From Streptomyces sp. V1I1 (lineage in GTDB: Bacteria; Actinomycetota; Actinomycetes; Streptomycetales; Streptomycetaceae), in contig NZ_JAUSZH010000001.1 in the NCBI RefSeq assembly GCF_030817355.1, forward strand, positions 7,911,001 to 7,975,000: a stretch of 64,000 nt of DNA, written 5' to 3'. Made by a program: the position numbers and the translations under genes. This document shows positions 42,263 through 51,485 of this stretch, piece after piece. The notes below the pieces were generated by a model, which was not told the origin of the DNA, searched no databases, and was given only the letters and a program-made list of their open reading frames with translations. The first letter of the stretch is position 1, and each line of letters starts with the position of its first letter.

Positions 42263-43810
42263 TCATGCGGCGCTTGTGTACGAGGCCGGGCGCTGCGAGG
42301 TGCCTGCCCGCCCCTGGGACGAAGCGGGGGAGCGGCGGGCCTGGGCGCTGCGGCTGCGTCGGCCACCGGTGGAGGAGGCGCTGCGCTTGGGGCGCTCCAC
42401 AGCCGGTGCGGTAATGGTGACTGGGACGCCGGAGGGGGCCTGGGCGCCGGTGATGCGGCTCAGTTCGGCCTCGCCGGAGCGGACCTGCGCGGTCTGCGGG
42501 GTGATGCCGGCGGCGGCCATCAGGCGCGTCATGTCGCGGCGCTGGTTGGGCAGTACCAGGGTGACGACGCTGCCGGACTCGCCGGCGCGGGCGGTGCGCC
42601 CTCCGCGGTGGAGGTAGTCCTTGTGGTCGCTGGGCGGGTCGACGTTGACGACGAGGTCGAGGTTGTCGACGTGAATGCCACGGGCCGCGACGTTGGTGGC
42701 CACCAGCACTGTGACGTGGCCGGTCTTGAACTGGGCGAGGGTGCGGGTGCGCTGGGGCTGGGACTTGCCGCCGTGCAGCGCGGCGGCGCGTACGCCACTG
42801 TGCAGCAGGTGCTTGGTGAGCTGGTCCACGGCATGCTTGGTGTCCAGGAACATGATCACCCGGCCGTCGCGGGCCGCGATCTCGGTGGTGGTGGCGTACT
42901 TGTCGGCGCCGTGGACGTGCAGTACGTGGTGCTCCATCGTGGTGACCGTGGCTGCCGAGGGGTCGACGGAGTGGACCACGGGGTCGTTCAGGTAGCGGCG
43001 GACCAGGAGGTCGACGTTGCGGTCCAGGGTGGCGGAGAACAGCATCCGCTGACCCCCGGGGCCTACCTGGTCGAGCAGTTCGGTGACTTGGGGCATGAAG
43101 CCCATGTCGGCCATCTGGTCGGCTTCGTCCAGGACGGTGATACCGACACGGTCCAGGCGGCAGTCACCGCGCTCGATGAGGTCCTTGAGCCGTCCCGGGG
43201 TCGCGACAACGACCTCGGCCCCGCCGCGCAGCGCGCCGGCCTGGCGGCCGATCGACATGCCGCCCACGACGGTGGCCAGCCGCAGCTTCAGGGAACGGGC
43301 GTACGGGGTGAGCGCGTCGGTGACCTGTTGCGCCAGCTCCCGGGTGGGAACCAGGACCAGCGCCAGCGGCTGCCGGGGCTCGGCGCGTTTGCCCTCGGTC
43401 CGAGCCAGCAGGGCCAGGCCGAAGGCGAGCGTCTTGCCCGAGCCGGTGCGGCCGCGGCCCAGAACGTCGCGGCCGGCCAGCGTGTTCGGCAGGGTTGCAG
43501 CCTGGATCGGGAACGGCACGGTCACGCCCTCGGTGCGGAGCGCCGCCAGCAGGGGCGCGGGCATATCCAGTTCGGCGAACGCCTCGACAGCGGGCAGGGC
43601 CGGGGTGATGGTGACCGGGAGCGCGAACTCCCCCTGCAGTGCGGCGGGACGGCGTCCGTAGCCGCCGGAGCGGCTGGGGGCACCCGAGCGGCCCGGATTG
43701 CCCTGGCGCCCCTGCGACTGCGAACGGAAGCCGCCGCCCCTGCCGGAGCCGGCGGTGCCGCCCTTGCGGGTGCGGGAGTAGCGGTCGTTCGTGCGAGCTG
43801 CGCGGTTCAT
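42263..43810 (-). CDS. DEAD-box RNA helicase
   Basis: A 515-residue superfamily 2 helicase. After a basic Gly/Arg/Ser-rich N-terminal tail (about 1-75), the Q motif is FPIQAATLPNTL, motif I GRGRTGSGKT, Ia PTRELAQQ, Ib ATPGRL, motif II VLDEADQM, III SATLD, V ATNVAARGIHVDNLDLVVN and VI HRGGRTARAG. Motif II is DEAD. A basic C-terminal tail follows. ATG 43810 is chosen for GAGGAAGG nine bases upstream; the frame is open to 44134. It likely remodels RNA at low temperature, as suggested by the adjacent cspA. Confidence 0.95.
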   Translation of the reverse strand: MNRAARTNDRYSRTRKGGTAGSGRGGGFRSQSQGRQGNPGRSGAPSRSGGYGRRPAALQGEFALPVTITPALPAVEAFAELDMPAPLLAALRTEGVTVPFPIQAATLPNTLAGRDVLGRGRTGSGKTLAFGLALLARTEGKRAEPRQPLALVLVPTRELAQQVTDALTPYARSLKLRLATVVGGMSIGRQAGALRGGAEVVVATPGRLKDLIERGDCRLDRVGITVLDEADQMADMGFMPQVTELLDQVGPGGQRMLFSATLDRNVDLLVRRYLNDPVVHSVDPSAATVTTMEHHVLHVHGADKYATTTEIAARDGRVIMFLDTKHAVDQLTKHLLHSGVRAAALHGGKSQPQRTRTLAQFKTGHVTVLVATNVAARGIHVDNLDLVVNVDPPSDHKDYLHRGGRTARAGESGSVVTLVLPNQRRDMTRLMAAAGITPQTAQVRSGEAELSRITGAQAPSGVPVTITAPAVERPKRSASSTGGRRSRSAQARRSPASSQGRAGTSQRPASYTSAA

Positions 43811-44119
43811 GCAAAACCTTCCTCGATGCGGCACGCATCCAGGAATTCTCGGCAGCATGAGCGGCATAGAGAATTGCAAGAACGAGCCGAAGTGAAAACG
43901 AAGACGAAGTCCGGCCGCCGCCGACGGAAAAAGGCGGGGGGCGGACACGTCAAAATGACTGACATGCACCGCAGTGGCTGGATGCAAAATCATGGGGAAC
44001 GGGCGGACCTTGTGTCCTGCAGGAGTCGTGAGCGAATCGTCCGCCGTACGGTGAGGAAAAGTGTTGCGTCTCGCCGTGTGTGAAGTCGCTGCGGCCCGGC
44101 CGGCCCGGAGAATGCAACG

Positions 44120-44155
44120 AGCTGGGGCCCGCACCCCAAGGTGCGGGCCCCAGCT
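44120..44155 (-). terminator. Strong terminator downstream of cspA
   Basis: A perfect 16-base stem, AGCTGGGGCCCGCACC at 44120-44135 with its complement at 44140-44155, and a four-base CCAA loop. It begins 18 bases after the cspA stop (44174) and separates cspA from the helicase transcription unit. No U-tract is present. Confidence 0.85.
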
Positions 44156-44173
44156 ACGTCGTGCGCGTCAGCG

Positions 44174-44377
44174 TCAGGCGGGAACGATGTTCTCCGCCTG
44201 CGGGCCCTTCTGGCCCTGCGTGACGTCGAAGTTTACCTTCTGGCCCTCCTGCAGCTCGCGGAAGCCCTGGGCGGCGATGTTCGAGTAGTGGGCGAAGACG
44301 TCAGCGCCGCCGCCGTCCTGCTCGATGAAGCCGAAACCCTTTTCCGCGTTGAACCACTTGACGGTGCCAGTAGCCAT
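44174..44377 (-). CDS. CspA-type cold shock protein
   Basis: A 67-residue OB-fold RNA/DNA chaperone. RNP1 is KGFGFIEQ and RNP2 DVFAHYSNI. It starts [17 protein letters not shown] and ends PQAENIVPA, exactly family length. The start at 44377 follows AAGGAGATAT, an optimal SD; an upstream open frame to 44539 is rejected. The preceding 200-base AT-richer leader contains inverted repeats that could shape temperature-dependent expression. Followed by a strong terminator. Confidence 0.96.
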   Translation of the reverse strand: MATGTVKWFNAEKGFGFIEQDGGGADVFAHYSNIAAQGFRELQEGQKVNFDVTQGQKGPQAENIVPA

Positions 44378-44580
44378 GTCATATCTCCTTCGGGGCAGTG
44401 CCCGGAGCCCGCACTGTGCGAGCTCCGCGTCGCCGCGATGATTGCCCCGTCCGGAAAAAGAATCCGGAAATACAGAAGTGCACGCTCCGACAATAACGTC
44501 GGCACGGGCACTTGAAGTCTCTGGGAACCACAACTGCAACTGAGAACAACGGTAGCACGACGCAAGCGGATGGGCGCGGC

Positions 44581-44662
44581 GAGTGATATCACTCCGCCCG
44601 CTGCGCTATAAACCCTCATCGGGCATCGCTCGAATATCTGCGCCTGCGGCAATAGATATTCG
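44581..44662 (-). promoter_or_regulatory. Palindromes upstream of cspA, possible operator/promoter
   Basis: A perfect 14-base palindrome GAGTGATATCACTC lies at 44581-44594. Farther upstream CGAATATCT (44631-44639) and AGATATTCG (44654-44662) form a nine-base inverted repeat spaced by 14. On the minus strand, TATAGC near 44604-44609 has a TTCGAG about 18 bases upstream inside the nine-base arm, so a promoter overlapping the repeat is possible. The cspA start is 204 bases downstream, leaving a long leader. Confidence 0.5.
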
Positions 44663-44838
44663 GGTGTGCGGAGCTCAACCAGGTCATCCGAGCGGAACGG
44701 ACTGCGCTGCCGACGCGGCGCCGGGTATGCGAACGCGACCCCTTCGCCAGGCCGGCTGACGCCAGGCCTGTCCGGTGTCCCGTGACTCGGGGCGAGGCTT
44801 CGCCGATGCTCGTCAGTCGGGCGTCAGTCGGATGTCAG

Positions 44839-45186
44839 TCAGGAGCCGGCAGCTCCGCCCGAGTCTGCCGTGGGCCGGCGCAGTTCCTCGTTGATTCGCA
44901 GGGCTTCCTCGAGCTGGTCTTCCAGAATGACGATGCGGCAGGCTGCGTCGATCGGCGTGCCGCCGTCGACCAGTTCGCGCGCGCGAGCGGCGATGCGCAG
45001 TTGGTAGCGGGAGTAGCGGCGATGGCCGCCTTCGGACCGCAGCGGGGTGATCAGCCGGGCTTCGCCGATCGCCCGGAGGAAGCCGGGTGTGGCGCCGATC
45101 ATTTCGGCGGCGCGACCCATGGTGTAGGCGGGGTAGTCGTCGTCATCGAATCGATCGGTGGTGTGCGGCGGGATCTCTGGGGGCAC
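44839..45186 (-). CDS. MerR-type HTH protein (BldC-like size)
   Basis: A 115-residue protein with an N-terminal MerR helix-turn-helix ([40 protein letters not shown]) followed by a short C-terminal coiled-coil ([19 protein letters not shown]) and no effector domain. Such proteins accompany cold-shock loci in Streptomyces. GTG 45186 is preferred, with AAAGAGG five bases upstream; GTG 45192 is in frame. The open frame extends upstream to 45468 but that part has no family sense and carries a large palindrome. It is transcribed toward cspA. Confidence 0.82.
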   Translation of the reverse strand: MPPEIPPHTTDRFDDDDYPAYTMGRAAEMIGATPGFLRAIGEARLITPLRSEGGHRRYSRYQLRIAARARELVDGGTPIDAACRIVILEDQLEEALRINEELRRPTADSGGAAGS

Positions 45187-45212
45187 TTGCACCTCTTTCT
45201 GGAACGCGTCGA

Positions 45213-45242
45213 GGGGCCCCGGTGCGTACGCACCGGGGCCCC
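45213..45242 (-). promoter_or_regulatory. Perfect 30-bp palindrome in the leader of the MerR gene
   Basis: Positions 45213-45242 are fully self-complementary: arm GGGGCCCCGGTGCG, centre TA, arm CGCACCGGGGCCCC. It ends 27 bases before the MerR start codon on the minus strand. In RNA it would form a very stable hairpin that could terminate, attenuate or block translation; in DNA it could be a dimer operator. The inner arm shares GGTGCGGGCCCC-like composition with the cspA terminator. Confidence 0.7.
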
Positions 45243-45892
45243 GAGGGGTATCAACACCATCTGCCGGCGCTGTGCGCTGGCTTTCGTATTCCGCGGGTCC
45301 GTCCTTGAGGCCGGAAGCGCGGGGATCGCGGATGCGTGACCGGGGACCACCTTCCAATCGGGGCCTGCGGTACCCGGGCGAACGGGATCCTCGCCCGGGC
45401 GATCCTGATGGCGTCTGCTCCTCTCTGATTCTTCGGGTCGTAACTGCTCTGGACATGCGGTGCTGCACGGCGACCCCGGGGGCCGCCCGGCCCGGCCATC
45501 AGACCTGGGATCTTCTTGCACTTCCTGACCCCAGGACTCCATTGCCGTGCCGTGTACTGCTCGCGCCAGTTCGTCTCTGTCGCGTATCGCTGACTTCGTA
45601 GGCTACGGAAGAAACTCTAACCATGCGAGAGCGTAATTTCTACCTTTGACACGGCAGATTTTCCTGGTCAAGGAGAGAAAATAGCTTCGCACTGCCGCAG
45701 CTCAGGGGGAGCCGGGGCCACCGCGTCGCGACGAGCTCCCGGCTGCGGGCCCGCCGCCCCGCGGGCGTACCGCCAGGTCACGCGAGCCGCGTCGATGCGC
45801 TCGGTGTCCAGGTGTCGCCGCGGAAGAGCCGGCGGCCGAATAATCCAGCCTGCCGCTGTCGTGAGGCGGCGGCATGAGGTACGTAACTACTG
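45243..45892. other. Long non-coding stretch between murE paralogue and MerR gene
   Basis: About 650 bases with no convincing coding sequence. The section 45595-45690 is markedly AT-rich for this genome and contains TTTGACA on the plus strand and TTGACC on the minus strand facing each other (45648-45675), good promoter candidates. A minus-strand promoter here would give the MerR gene a leader of about 450 bases. ORFs crossing 45243-45600 look like chance frames. Confidence 0.4.
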
Positions 45893-47377
45893 CTACTGCG
45901 CGGTGAGTTCACGCACCGTAGCCATGTCGCTGAACGACAGCAGCTGTTCGCCGACGATCTGGTACGGCTCACTCCCCTTCCCGGCGACAAGGACGATGTC
46001 GTCAGGTCCGGCGCTGGACAGGGCGAAGTCGATGGCCTGGCGGCGGTCCGCGCACCGCTCGAAGCGGGTGCCGGTCGCCAGCAGGCCGGGCGTGATCTGA
46101 TCCAGGATCGCCTCGGGGTCTTCGTAGCGCGGGTTGTCGGAGGTGAGGACAACAAGGTCGGAGAGGGTCCCGGCGATTTCACCCATCCGTGCGCGCTTGG
46201 TGGTGTCCCTGTCGCCGCCGCAGCCGAAGACGGTGATGACCTCTCCGGTAGCGAATTCCCGGATGGCGGTGAGGACTTTCTCCAGCGAGTCGGGGGAGTG
46301 GGCGTAGTCCACGATGACGGACGTGCCGCCGGTGGTCTGGAATCGTTCGAACCGTCCAGGGACCGGTGGCATCCGGTCGAGCGCGGCGACCAGTCCGGCC
46401 AGGTCGTGTCCCAGAAGGTGGCAGGCCGCCACGGTGGCCAGCGCGTTCGCCACCGAGAACCGTCCCGGTACGGGGATTGCCGCCGGGTACTTGTATCCGG
46501 CGTGCTGGAGGGTGAAGCGCGTGCCGAAGGCGTCCATGGTCAGGTCGCTCGCCCGGTAGTCGGCCTCGGCGTCGATGGCGTAGGTCGTGACCGCCCCCGG
46601 CATCATCGCGCCGATTCCCGCTCCCACAGGGTCGTCCGCGTTGACTACTGCGCGCCGGCACAGTCCTTGGAACAGGCGCAGCTTGGCATCCCGGTAGTTC
46701 TCCATGGTGCCGTGGTCGTCCAGGTGGTCCTGGGTGAGGTTGGTGAAGATGCCGACGTCGATGAAGGCGTGGTCCACCCGGTGGGTCAGCAGACCCATCG
46801 ACGTGGCCTCCAGGACTACGGTGCTCACCTCACGGTCGCGCATGTGTCCCAGCAGGTACTGGAAGTCAGGTGACTCCGGTGTGGTCAGCACAGATCTCGG
46901 CATGGGGATCAGTTCATCGCCGATCCGGCTGCCGGCCGTCCCGATCACGCCCACCCGCGCGCGTTCGGCGATGCGCAGCACGGACTCGACCATGTACGAC
47001 ACCGATGTCTTCCCGTTGGTGCCGGTGACGGCGACCATGTCCATCTCGCGCCCGGGCTCGCCGTAGTAGCGGGAGGTGACGACCGCGGCCGCCATACGCG
47101 TGTCGGGGACCCGTACGACGCACACTCCGGCTCCCGTGGCCTGCACCGCCGCCGGGAGATCGGACACCGAGGCGTCGACGAGTACCGCCACGGCGCCGCG
47201 CGCCAGGGCGGGGCCGACGGCTTCGGGACCGCCTTCGCGGTGACCGGGCACCGCGATGAACAGGGACCCGGGCGAGACGCGATGGGCGTCGAAGCATGTT
47301 CCCGCGGTGATGTGCGTCTCCGGATCGCCCAGAAGGACCTCGTGGTCGTGCCCGGCCAGCAATTCGCTCAACTTCAC
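45893..47377 (-). CDS. murE: UDP-N-acetylmuramyl-tripeptide synthetase (MurE) paralogue
   Basis: A 494-residue Mur ligase. The ATP loop is VTGTNGKTSVSYMVESVLR (about 118-136), substrate-binding TTPESPDFQYLL and EATSMGLLTHRVDHAFIDVG are present, the carbamylated-lysine region is NYRDAKLRLFQGL, and the amino-acid selectivity motif is TSDNPRYEDP; DNPR is the diaminopimelate-type signature. It would add diaminopimelate to UDP-MurNAc-Ala-Glu. No other cell-division or wall genes are near, so this is probably a second copy outside the dcw cluster. GTG start with GAGAGGA upstream. The context gives no specific role; a cell-wall bypass or stress function is speculation. Confidence 0.92.
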   Translation of the reverse strand: MKLSELLAGHDHEVLLGDPETHITAGTCFDAHRVSPGSLFIAVPGHREGGPEAVGPALARGAVAVLVDASVSDLPAAVQATGAGVCVVRVPDTRMAAAVVTSRYYGEPGREMDMVAVTGTNGKTSVSYMVESVLRIAERARVGVIGTAGSRIGDELIPMPRSVLTTPESPDFQYLLGHMRDREVSTVVLEATSMGLLTHRVDHAFIDVGIFTNLTQDHLDDHGTMENYRDAKLRLFQGLCRRAVVNADDPVGAGIGAMMPGAVTTYAIDAEADYRASDLTMDAFGTRFTLQHAGYKYPAAIPVPGRFSVANALATVAACHLLGHDLAGLVAALDRMPPVPGRFERFQTTGGTSVIVDYAHSPDSLEKVLTAIREFATGEVITVFGCGGDRDTTKRARMGEIAGTLSDLVVLTSDNPRYEDPEAILDQITPGLLATGTRFERCADRRQAIDFALSSAGPDDIVLVAGKGSEPYQIVGEQLLSFSDMATVRELTAQ

Positions 47378-48130
47378 AGGGGGTCCTCTCGGGGGGTGCG
47401 GACGGGCTGGATGTCTGCCGTCGCCGGTAGTGGCGACGGCACGTCGAGCAGCCGCGGGAATGGTGCAGGGATGCGGGGTGGCGGGGGACAGGCAGTGGCT
47501 GGGTGTCCCCGGAAACCGGAAGAACCGCAGAAATCGGAAATCACCAAGAAGGCGGCCGCGAGTGGTGCCGGAAGGCTCCGCGGGCGGGGCGGGAGAAGAG
47601 GATCGGACCCGGTTGGTCAGGAAGTGGCTAGCCGTGGCCGTGCAGCGCGCGGCAGCGAGTCGTCCTGGGCGTAGTGGGGCACAGCGCGCGCGGGGCCCCT
47701 CGCAGGCACTCCCTCATCGCGTGTGTGCAACCCATGGGTGGAGTGTACGTCGCGAAGAGCGGCCCCGATCCCGCCCGCGGGCCACCCGGCCCGCTGGGCG
47801 CCGGCGTGCGCACGGCGGGGACTCGATCTACTCACTCCAGGGCCCTGTCACCTCGCCGGGCCGACCGTCGACGGCGGGGGAGCGGCCGCTCTGGACGAAG
47901 ACCTTGAGCAACGTGCACTCGGCTGCCCAGACCATACGGGAAACGACCTCTGCATGGACGCGGCAGCGACCGCGCGTCTCGGACACGGCGGCGGACACGA
48001 ACTCCTCGCGTATGCACGCCAAATGGCGCGGGCCACTGCGTGATGCGCACTCAGGTCCTGTGCAGGCCGGCGAAGGGGTGGGATCGGCGTGCCGCCGGAG
48101 CCGTGGAAGCACAGCCGATTTGAAGCCCTG
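47378..48130. other. Region without recognised genes
   Basis: About 750 bases where all frames give low-complexity Arg/Pro/Ala-rich chance proteins. The best alternative is a 94-codon minus-strand ORF at 47828-48112 (with SGPRHLACIREEFVSAAVSE and four cysteines), 18 bases downstream of the next small gene; I recognise no family and do not call it. The promoter of the murE paralogue must lie near 47400-47500. Confidence 0.35.
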
Positions 48131-48412
48131 TCAGACCTCCATCACGGCATCGCACTGGGCACAGACGAGCGGCGCGTACTTCGGTGTGTACCACGATGAA
48201 CCGGGTTGCTCCGAGGGCTTCCAGGATGCCGCTTCCATGGCGAAGGTGTCCTTACCGCACAGGGTGCGCGGCCCTGGAGTGGTGGAGGAGCCGGGAGCGG
48301 CGTTCGCCGCGTGCACGCGGCGAACGGGTCGCTCCTCAACCGGTGAAATGCCGGTGGAGGATCGCGCTGCAGGCGGCTGATCGAGCTCATACATCACGAA
48401 GATCTCGCTCAT
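48131..48412 (-). CDS. Small cysteine-containing hypothetical protein
   Basis: A 93-residue protein, MSEIFVMYELDQPPAARSST at the start, with RTLCGKDTFAMEAASWKPSE and a C-terminal CAQCDAVMEV. The RTLCGK and CxxC spacing resembles small Streptomyces proteins that may bind zinc. No function is known to me. ATG start. It is divergent from the SRPBCC gene. The low-complexity ORF downstream could belong to the same transcript. Confidence 0.6.
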   Translation of the reverse strand: MSEIFVMYELDQPPAARSSTGISPVEERPVRRVHAANAAPGSSTTPGPRTLCGKDTFAMEAASWKPSEQPGSSWYTPKYAPLVCAQCDAVMEV

Positions 48413-48596
48413 GTCCCGACGGTAGGCCGATACGGCGGATCATGCAGCGGGGACGCGGGCAGATCGCCGCGCACCGACCAGCGGCAGGCGGACCCCCGTC
48501 CCAGGCTCCGCCGCTGGTCGTCGGCGCGGTTTCGGGCCCCAAGCCCCCGCCACTCCTACCATGTGTATGCCAACACCTTGGTCCAGGAGGTTCGTG

Positions 48597-49058
48597 ATGA
48601 CGCGGGAGGGCGGCCTGAGACTGCGTATGCGGCGTGTCCTCATCGGCGCACCGCTCTCGGTCGTATTCCGTGCGTTGACCGAACCGCAGGAACTGTCGAA
48701 GTGGTGGGGCCCTGATGGGTTCACCATCCCGAGTGTGGAGAGCGAGCTCCGGCCAGGGGGTGGCTATCGGATCGCGATGCAGCCTCCGGAGGGTGAACTG
48801 TTCTATCTGGCAGGGGAATTCCGCGAGGTCGCCCCTCCAGAACGTCTGTCCTACACGTTCCGGTGGGAGGATCCAGACCCTGAGGACCAGGAGACGGTGG
48901 TGACCCTGTCGCTTCGCGAACTCGGCGCTACGTCGTCGGAGCTGGTGCTCACTCAGGGTGACTTCGCTACGGAGCGGCGCCGCGCTCTTCACGAGGAAGG
49001 CTGGGCCCAGGGGCTCGACAAACTCGAAGCGCTCGTATCGTCGGCGGCGTCGCCCTGA
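48597..49058 (+). CDS. SRPBCC/AHSA1-family protein
   Basis: A 153-residue START-like ligand-binding protein of the activator-of-Hsp90 (AHSA1) group. It shows RRVLIGAPLSVVFRALTEPQ ELSKWWGPDGFT, GGGYRIAMQPPEG, SYTFRWEDPDPEDQETVVTL and the closing HEEGWAQGLDKLEALV. Members bind hydrophobic ligands or act as small enzymes. ATG 48597 is chosen because GGAGG lies six bases ahead; an in-frame ATG at 48561 lacks one. Many relatives pair with an ArsR regulator; none is adjacent here. Confidence 0.88.
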   Translation: MTREGGLRLRMRRVLIGAPLSVVFRALTEPQELSKWWGPDGFTIPSVESELRPGGGYRIAMQPPEGELFYLAGEFREVAPPERLSYTFRWEDPDPEDQETVVTLSLRELGATSSELVLTQGDFATERRRALHEEGWAQGLDKLEALVSSAASP

Positions 49059-49315
49059 GATGTTTGCCGTGTGACTGGGCGCTCTGCCGGAGCTGGTTTG
49101 CTGGTTGGGGGGCTCTCGTACCCGCCGCCCGCTTCCGGATGGTGCTCAGCACCCGGTGACGTGGCACGTGCCGCCTGATCATCCACCTCCCAGCTCTACC
49201 GGGCGGCTCGCGGAACACAAGAAGGCCCAGGCGTACCCCCGGCGCCGTCGAACAAGCGCACGTCGTAGGCCTGGTTCTCGCGCCTGCGTGAGCACCGGGG
49301 CGAGGTTCTCGTTGG

Positions 49316-49924
49316 TCAAGGTCGGCAGACGCGTTGTACGAGGTCCTGCCAGCCCTGTGAGAGCCGCTCCTCGGTCTGGTGGGCGGTTTCGGTGAGGTCG
49401 GATGCCGACAGGTGGAGCAGGAGGGGGCCGTCCAGGGCGGCGGTGAGCTGGACGGCCAGGACGTCGAGGTCGGCGGCGCCGAGGTCGATCCGGCCCAGCA
49501 GCATGCGGATGTGGATCCGGGAGAGGCTTGTTTCTGGTCCGGCCGGTATGGGCTGGCTGCCGTCCAGGGCGGCGCGGGCGATCTCGCGGTGCCCGATCAG
49601 GAAGCCGATCCGGGCCCGGCCGTAAGCGATCAGGCGGTCCAGCGGCGCGGCGCCGGGGCCCAGGGGTGGCGGCCCGGACAGTACCTGCTCCTGGAAGGCC
49701 CGCTCGTCGTCGTCCAGCAGTGCCTGGAAGATCCCCGCGCGGGTGCCGAAGCGGCGGAACACCGTCCCTTTGCCCAGGCCTGCCCGTTCGGCGAGCGCGT
49801 CCATGGTCAGTCTGTCCGCGTCCTGCTCGGCGAGCATCTCGCGGGCCGTGGTCGGCAGATGCAGCCGGTTGCGTACGGCGCACCCGCTGACGCAGCCCCC
49901 GGAGCAGCCGAGTGGGCCCGACAC
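49316..49924 (-). CDS. TetR-family transcriptional regulator
   Basis: A 202-residue regulator. The HTH is ADRLTMDALAERAGLGKGTV FRRFGTRAGIFQALLDDDER (about residues 35-75), followed by the variable helical ligand domain that ends EERLSQGWQDLVQRVCRP. Start is GTG 49924; the first 15 residues (Cys/Gly-rich) are atypical, so an internal start is possible. It follows the carboxylesterase gene by 22 bases on the same strand and probably represses that operon. Confidence 0.85.
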   Translation of the reverse strand: MSGPLGCSGGCVSGCAVRNRLHLPTTAREMLAEQDADRLTMDALAERAGLGKGTVFRRFGTRAGIFQALLDDDERAFQEQVLSGPPPLGPGAAPLDRLIAYGRARIGFLIGHREIARAALDGSQPIPAGPETSLSRIHIRMLLGRIDLGAADLDVLAVQLTAALDGPLLLHLSASDLTETAHQTEERLSQGWQDLVQRVCRP

Positions 49925-49946
49925 ACGTTATGTGTGGGGCAGGCCG

Positions 49947-51485
49947 CTACCGGTCGATCAGCGGCACCACCGGAAAGGCGTGGTCCTGCCAGAGCAGACG
50001 GGAGGTCTCCTCCGGGTAGGCGGTGAGTGCCGGTCGGGTGTCGAAGACCTGCACGAGGCGTTGCTCGGCGTCGTACGCGGGCCAGCCGGGGTCGCCGTGG
50101 GCGGCGAACGCCGTCCACGCGGCGCGGATGTGCGCGGACAGCGCCTCTGCCTCCGGGGAGGGGTTTTCGCCGATCAGCATGGCGGCTTGCCCGCTGCTCA
50201 AGTTGCCGAAAACGAGCGGCACGTCGAGGCCGTGGCAGGCGCCGAGGGCACCACCCATACCTGGGGCGGGCCAGGTCAGCTCGTAGACGTGCGCACGGCC
50301 GCCGACGGCGGTCTGCACCTGGGCGAGGTGGAGGGTCGGCATGCGGAACAGCCAGTCCGAGTTGACCAGTTCGTACAGCTCGTCCGGTTCTGCGGCCGGG
50401 AAGCCGTCGCGGTACCTGCGTGCGCCGTCCGGGCCGGGGGCGAAGACTCGTAGGGCGGTCGCCGCATGCTCCTGGGTCACCTGGCCGAGCAGGCCATCGA
50501 GCGCGGTGAACAGCCGGTGCTCGTCGCGAGTGTGGCCGACGACGAGTTCGACGTCCCGGCCGGCGCCGTCGGCCAGGGCCTGCCAAGGAGTGACCGGCAG
50601 AACATCGCCGTCGACGACGGGAGAGAACGGGATCGACCTGTGCGCGACCTGGCCCCAGCGCTCCACCCACTGGGCCATCTTGGCGGCGACCGCATCACCG
50701 GCGGCGGGCAGCAGGGCCGGGGCCACGGTGGACAAGTCAGCCACCGTGGGCCGCAGCCCCAGCTCGGAGGCGCAGGCGGCGGCGATGTCGGCGGCGAGTG
50801 CCGCTGAGAAGAACGTGCCCGGCACGCTCTGCGCGACGGCCCGACGAAAGAGCCCGGCCGCACGCGGCATCGCCAGCAGCCCGGCGACCGATCCGGCGCC
50901 AGCCGACTGGCCGAAGACCGTGACCCGGTCCGGGTCGCCGCCGAAGGCCCGGATGTTGTCGCGCACCCACTCCAATGCGGCGACCTGGTCGAGTAGGCCC
51001 CGGTTGGCGGGCGCCCCCTCGATCTGCGCGAAGCCCTCGATGCCCACACGGTAGTTGAAAGTCACGACGACGACGCCGCCGTCCCGCGCCAGGCGGCCGC
51101 CGTCGTATTCGGGGAGGCTGGACATGCCGATCACGTAGGCGCCGCCGTAGATCCACACCATCACCGGAAGCCCCGCACCCGGGTCCGGCTCGGGCGACCA
51201 GACGTTGACCGTCAGCCAGTCATCGCCCGCCGCGTCCTGCGACAGCGCGTCCATGCCGAACGCACCGGCCTGCGGGGGCGGGGGGCCGTACGACACGGCC
51301 GCCCGCACGCCGTCCCAGCCCCGAACCGGCCGCGGTGCGGCGAAACGGAGCGCGCCGACCGGCGGCTCAGCGAACGGGATGCCGCGGAAGACCGCCAGGC
51401 CCGCCTCGCGGCTTCCGCGCAGTGCCCCTGCTGCCGCGCGGACTTCGGGCTGGGGCCCGGACGACTCGGACGGGGCAACGGTCAT
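49947..51485 (-). CDS. Carboxylesterase type B
   Basis: A 512-residue cholinesterase-like hydrolase. The nucleophile elbow is TVFGQSAGAGSVAGL (Ser about 190), the oxyanion region VWIYGGAYVIG, the acid is probably in VVGHTRDEHRLF and the histidine in GACHGLDVPLVFGN. The early signature FRGIPFAEPPVGALRF is present. No signal peptide is seen, so it is cytosolic. ATG 51485 follows GGGAG. It forms a two-gene operon with the downstream TetR gene. Substrates are unknown; para-nitrobenzyl-esterase-type activity is typical. Confidence 0.92.
   Translation of the reverse strand: MTVAPSESSGPQPEVRAAAGALRGSREAGLAVFRGIPFAEPPVGALRFAAPRPVRGWDGVRAAVSYGPPPPQAGAFGMDALSQDAAGDDWLTVNVWSPEPDPGAGLPVMVWIYGGAYVIGMSSLPEYDGGRLARDGGVVVVTFNYRVGIEGFAQIEGAPANRGLLDQVAALEWVRDNIRAFGGDPDRVTVFGQSAGAGSVAGLLAMPRAAGLFRRAVAQSVPGTFFSAALAADIAAACASELGLRPTVADLSTVAPALLPAAGDAVAAKMAQWVERWGQVAHRSIPFSPVVDGDVLPVTPWQALADGAGRDVELVVGHTRDEHRLFTALDGLLGQVTQEHAATALRVFAPGPDGARRYRDGFPAAEPDELYELVNSDWLFRMPTLHLAQVQTAVGGRAHVYELTWPAPGMGGALGACHGLDVPLVFGNLSSGQAAMLIGENPSPEAEALSAHIRAAWTAFAAHGDPGWPAYDAEQRLVQVFDTRPALTAYPEETSRLLWQDHAFPVVPLIDR

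Noticed and set aside
41924..44083. A 719-codon plus-strand ORF over the DEAD-box helicase
   Set aside because: Antisense shadow of a helicase with all canonical motifs; no recognisable sequence of its own.
47617..48112. Small ORFs on both strands between murE and the CxxC protein
   Set aside because: Low-complexity composition and no SD or family; the 47828-48112 frame is the best but is not supportable.
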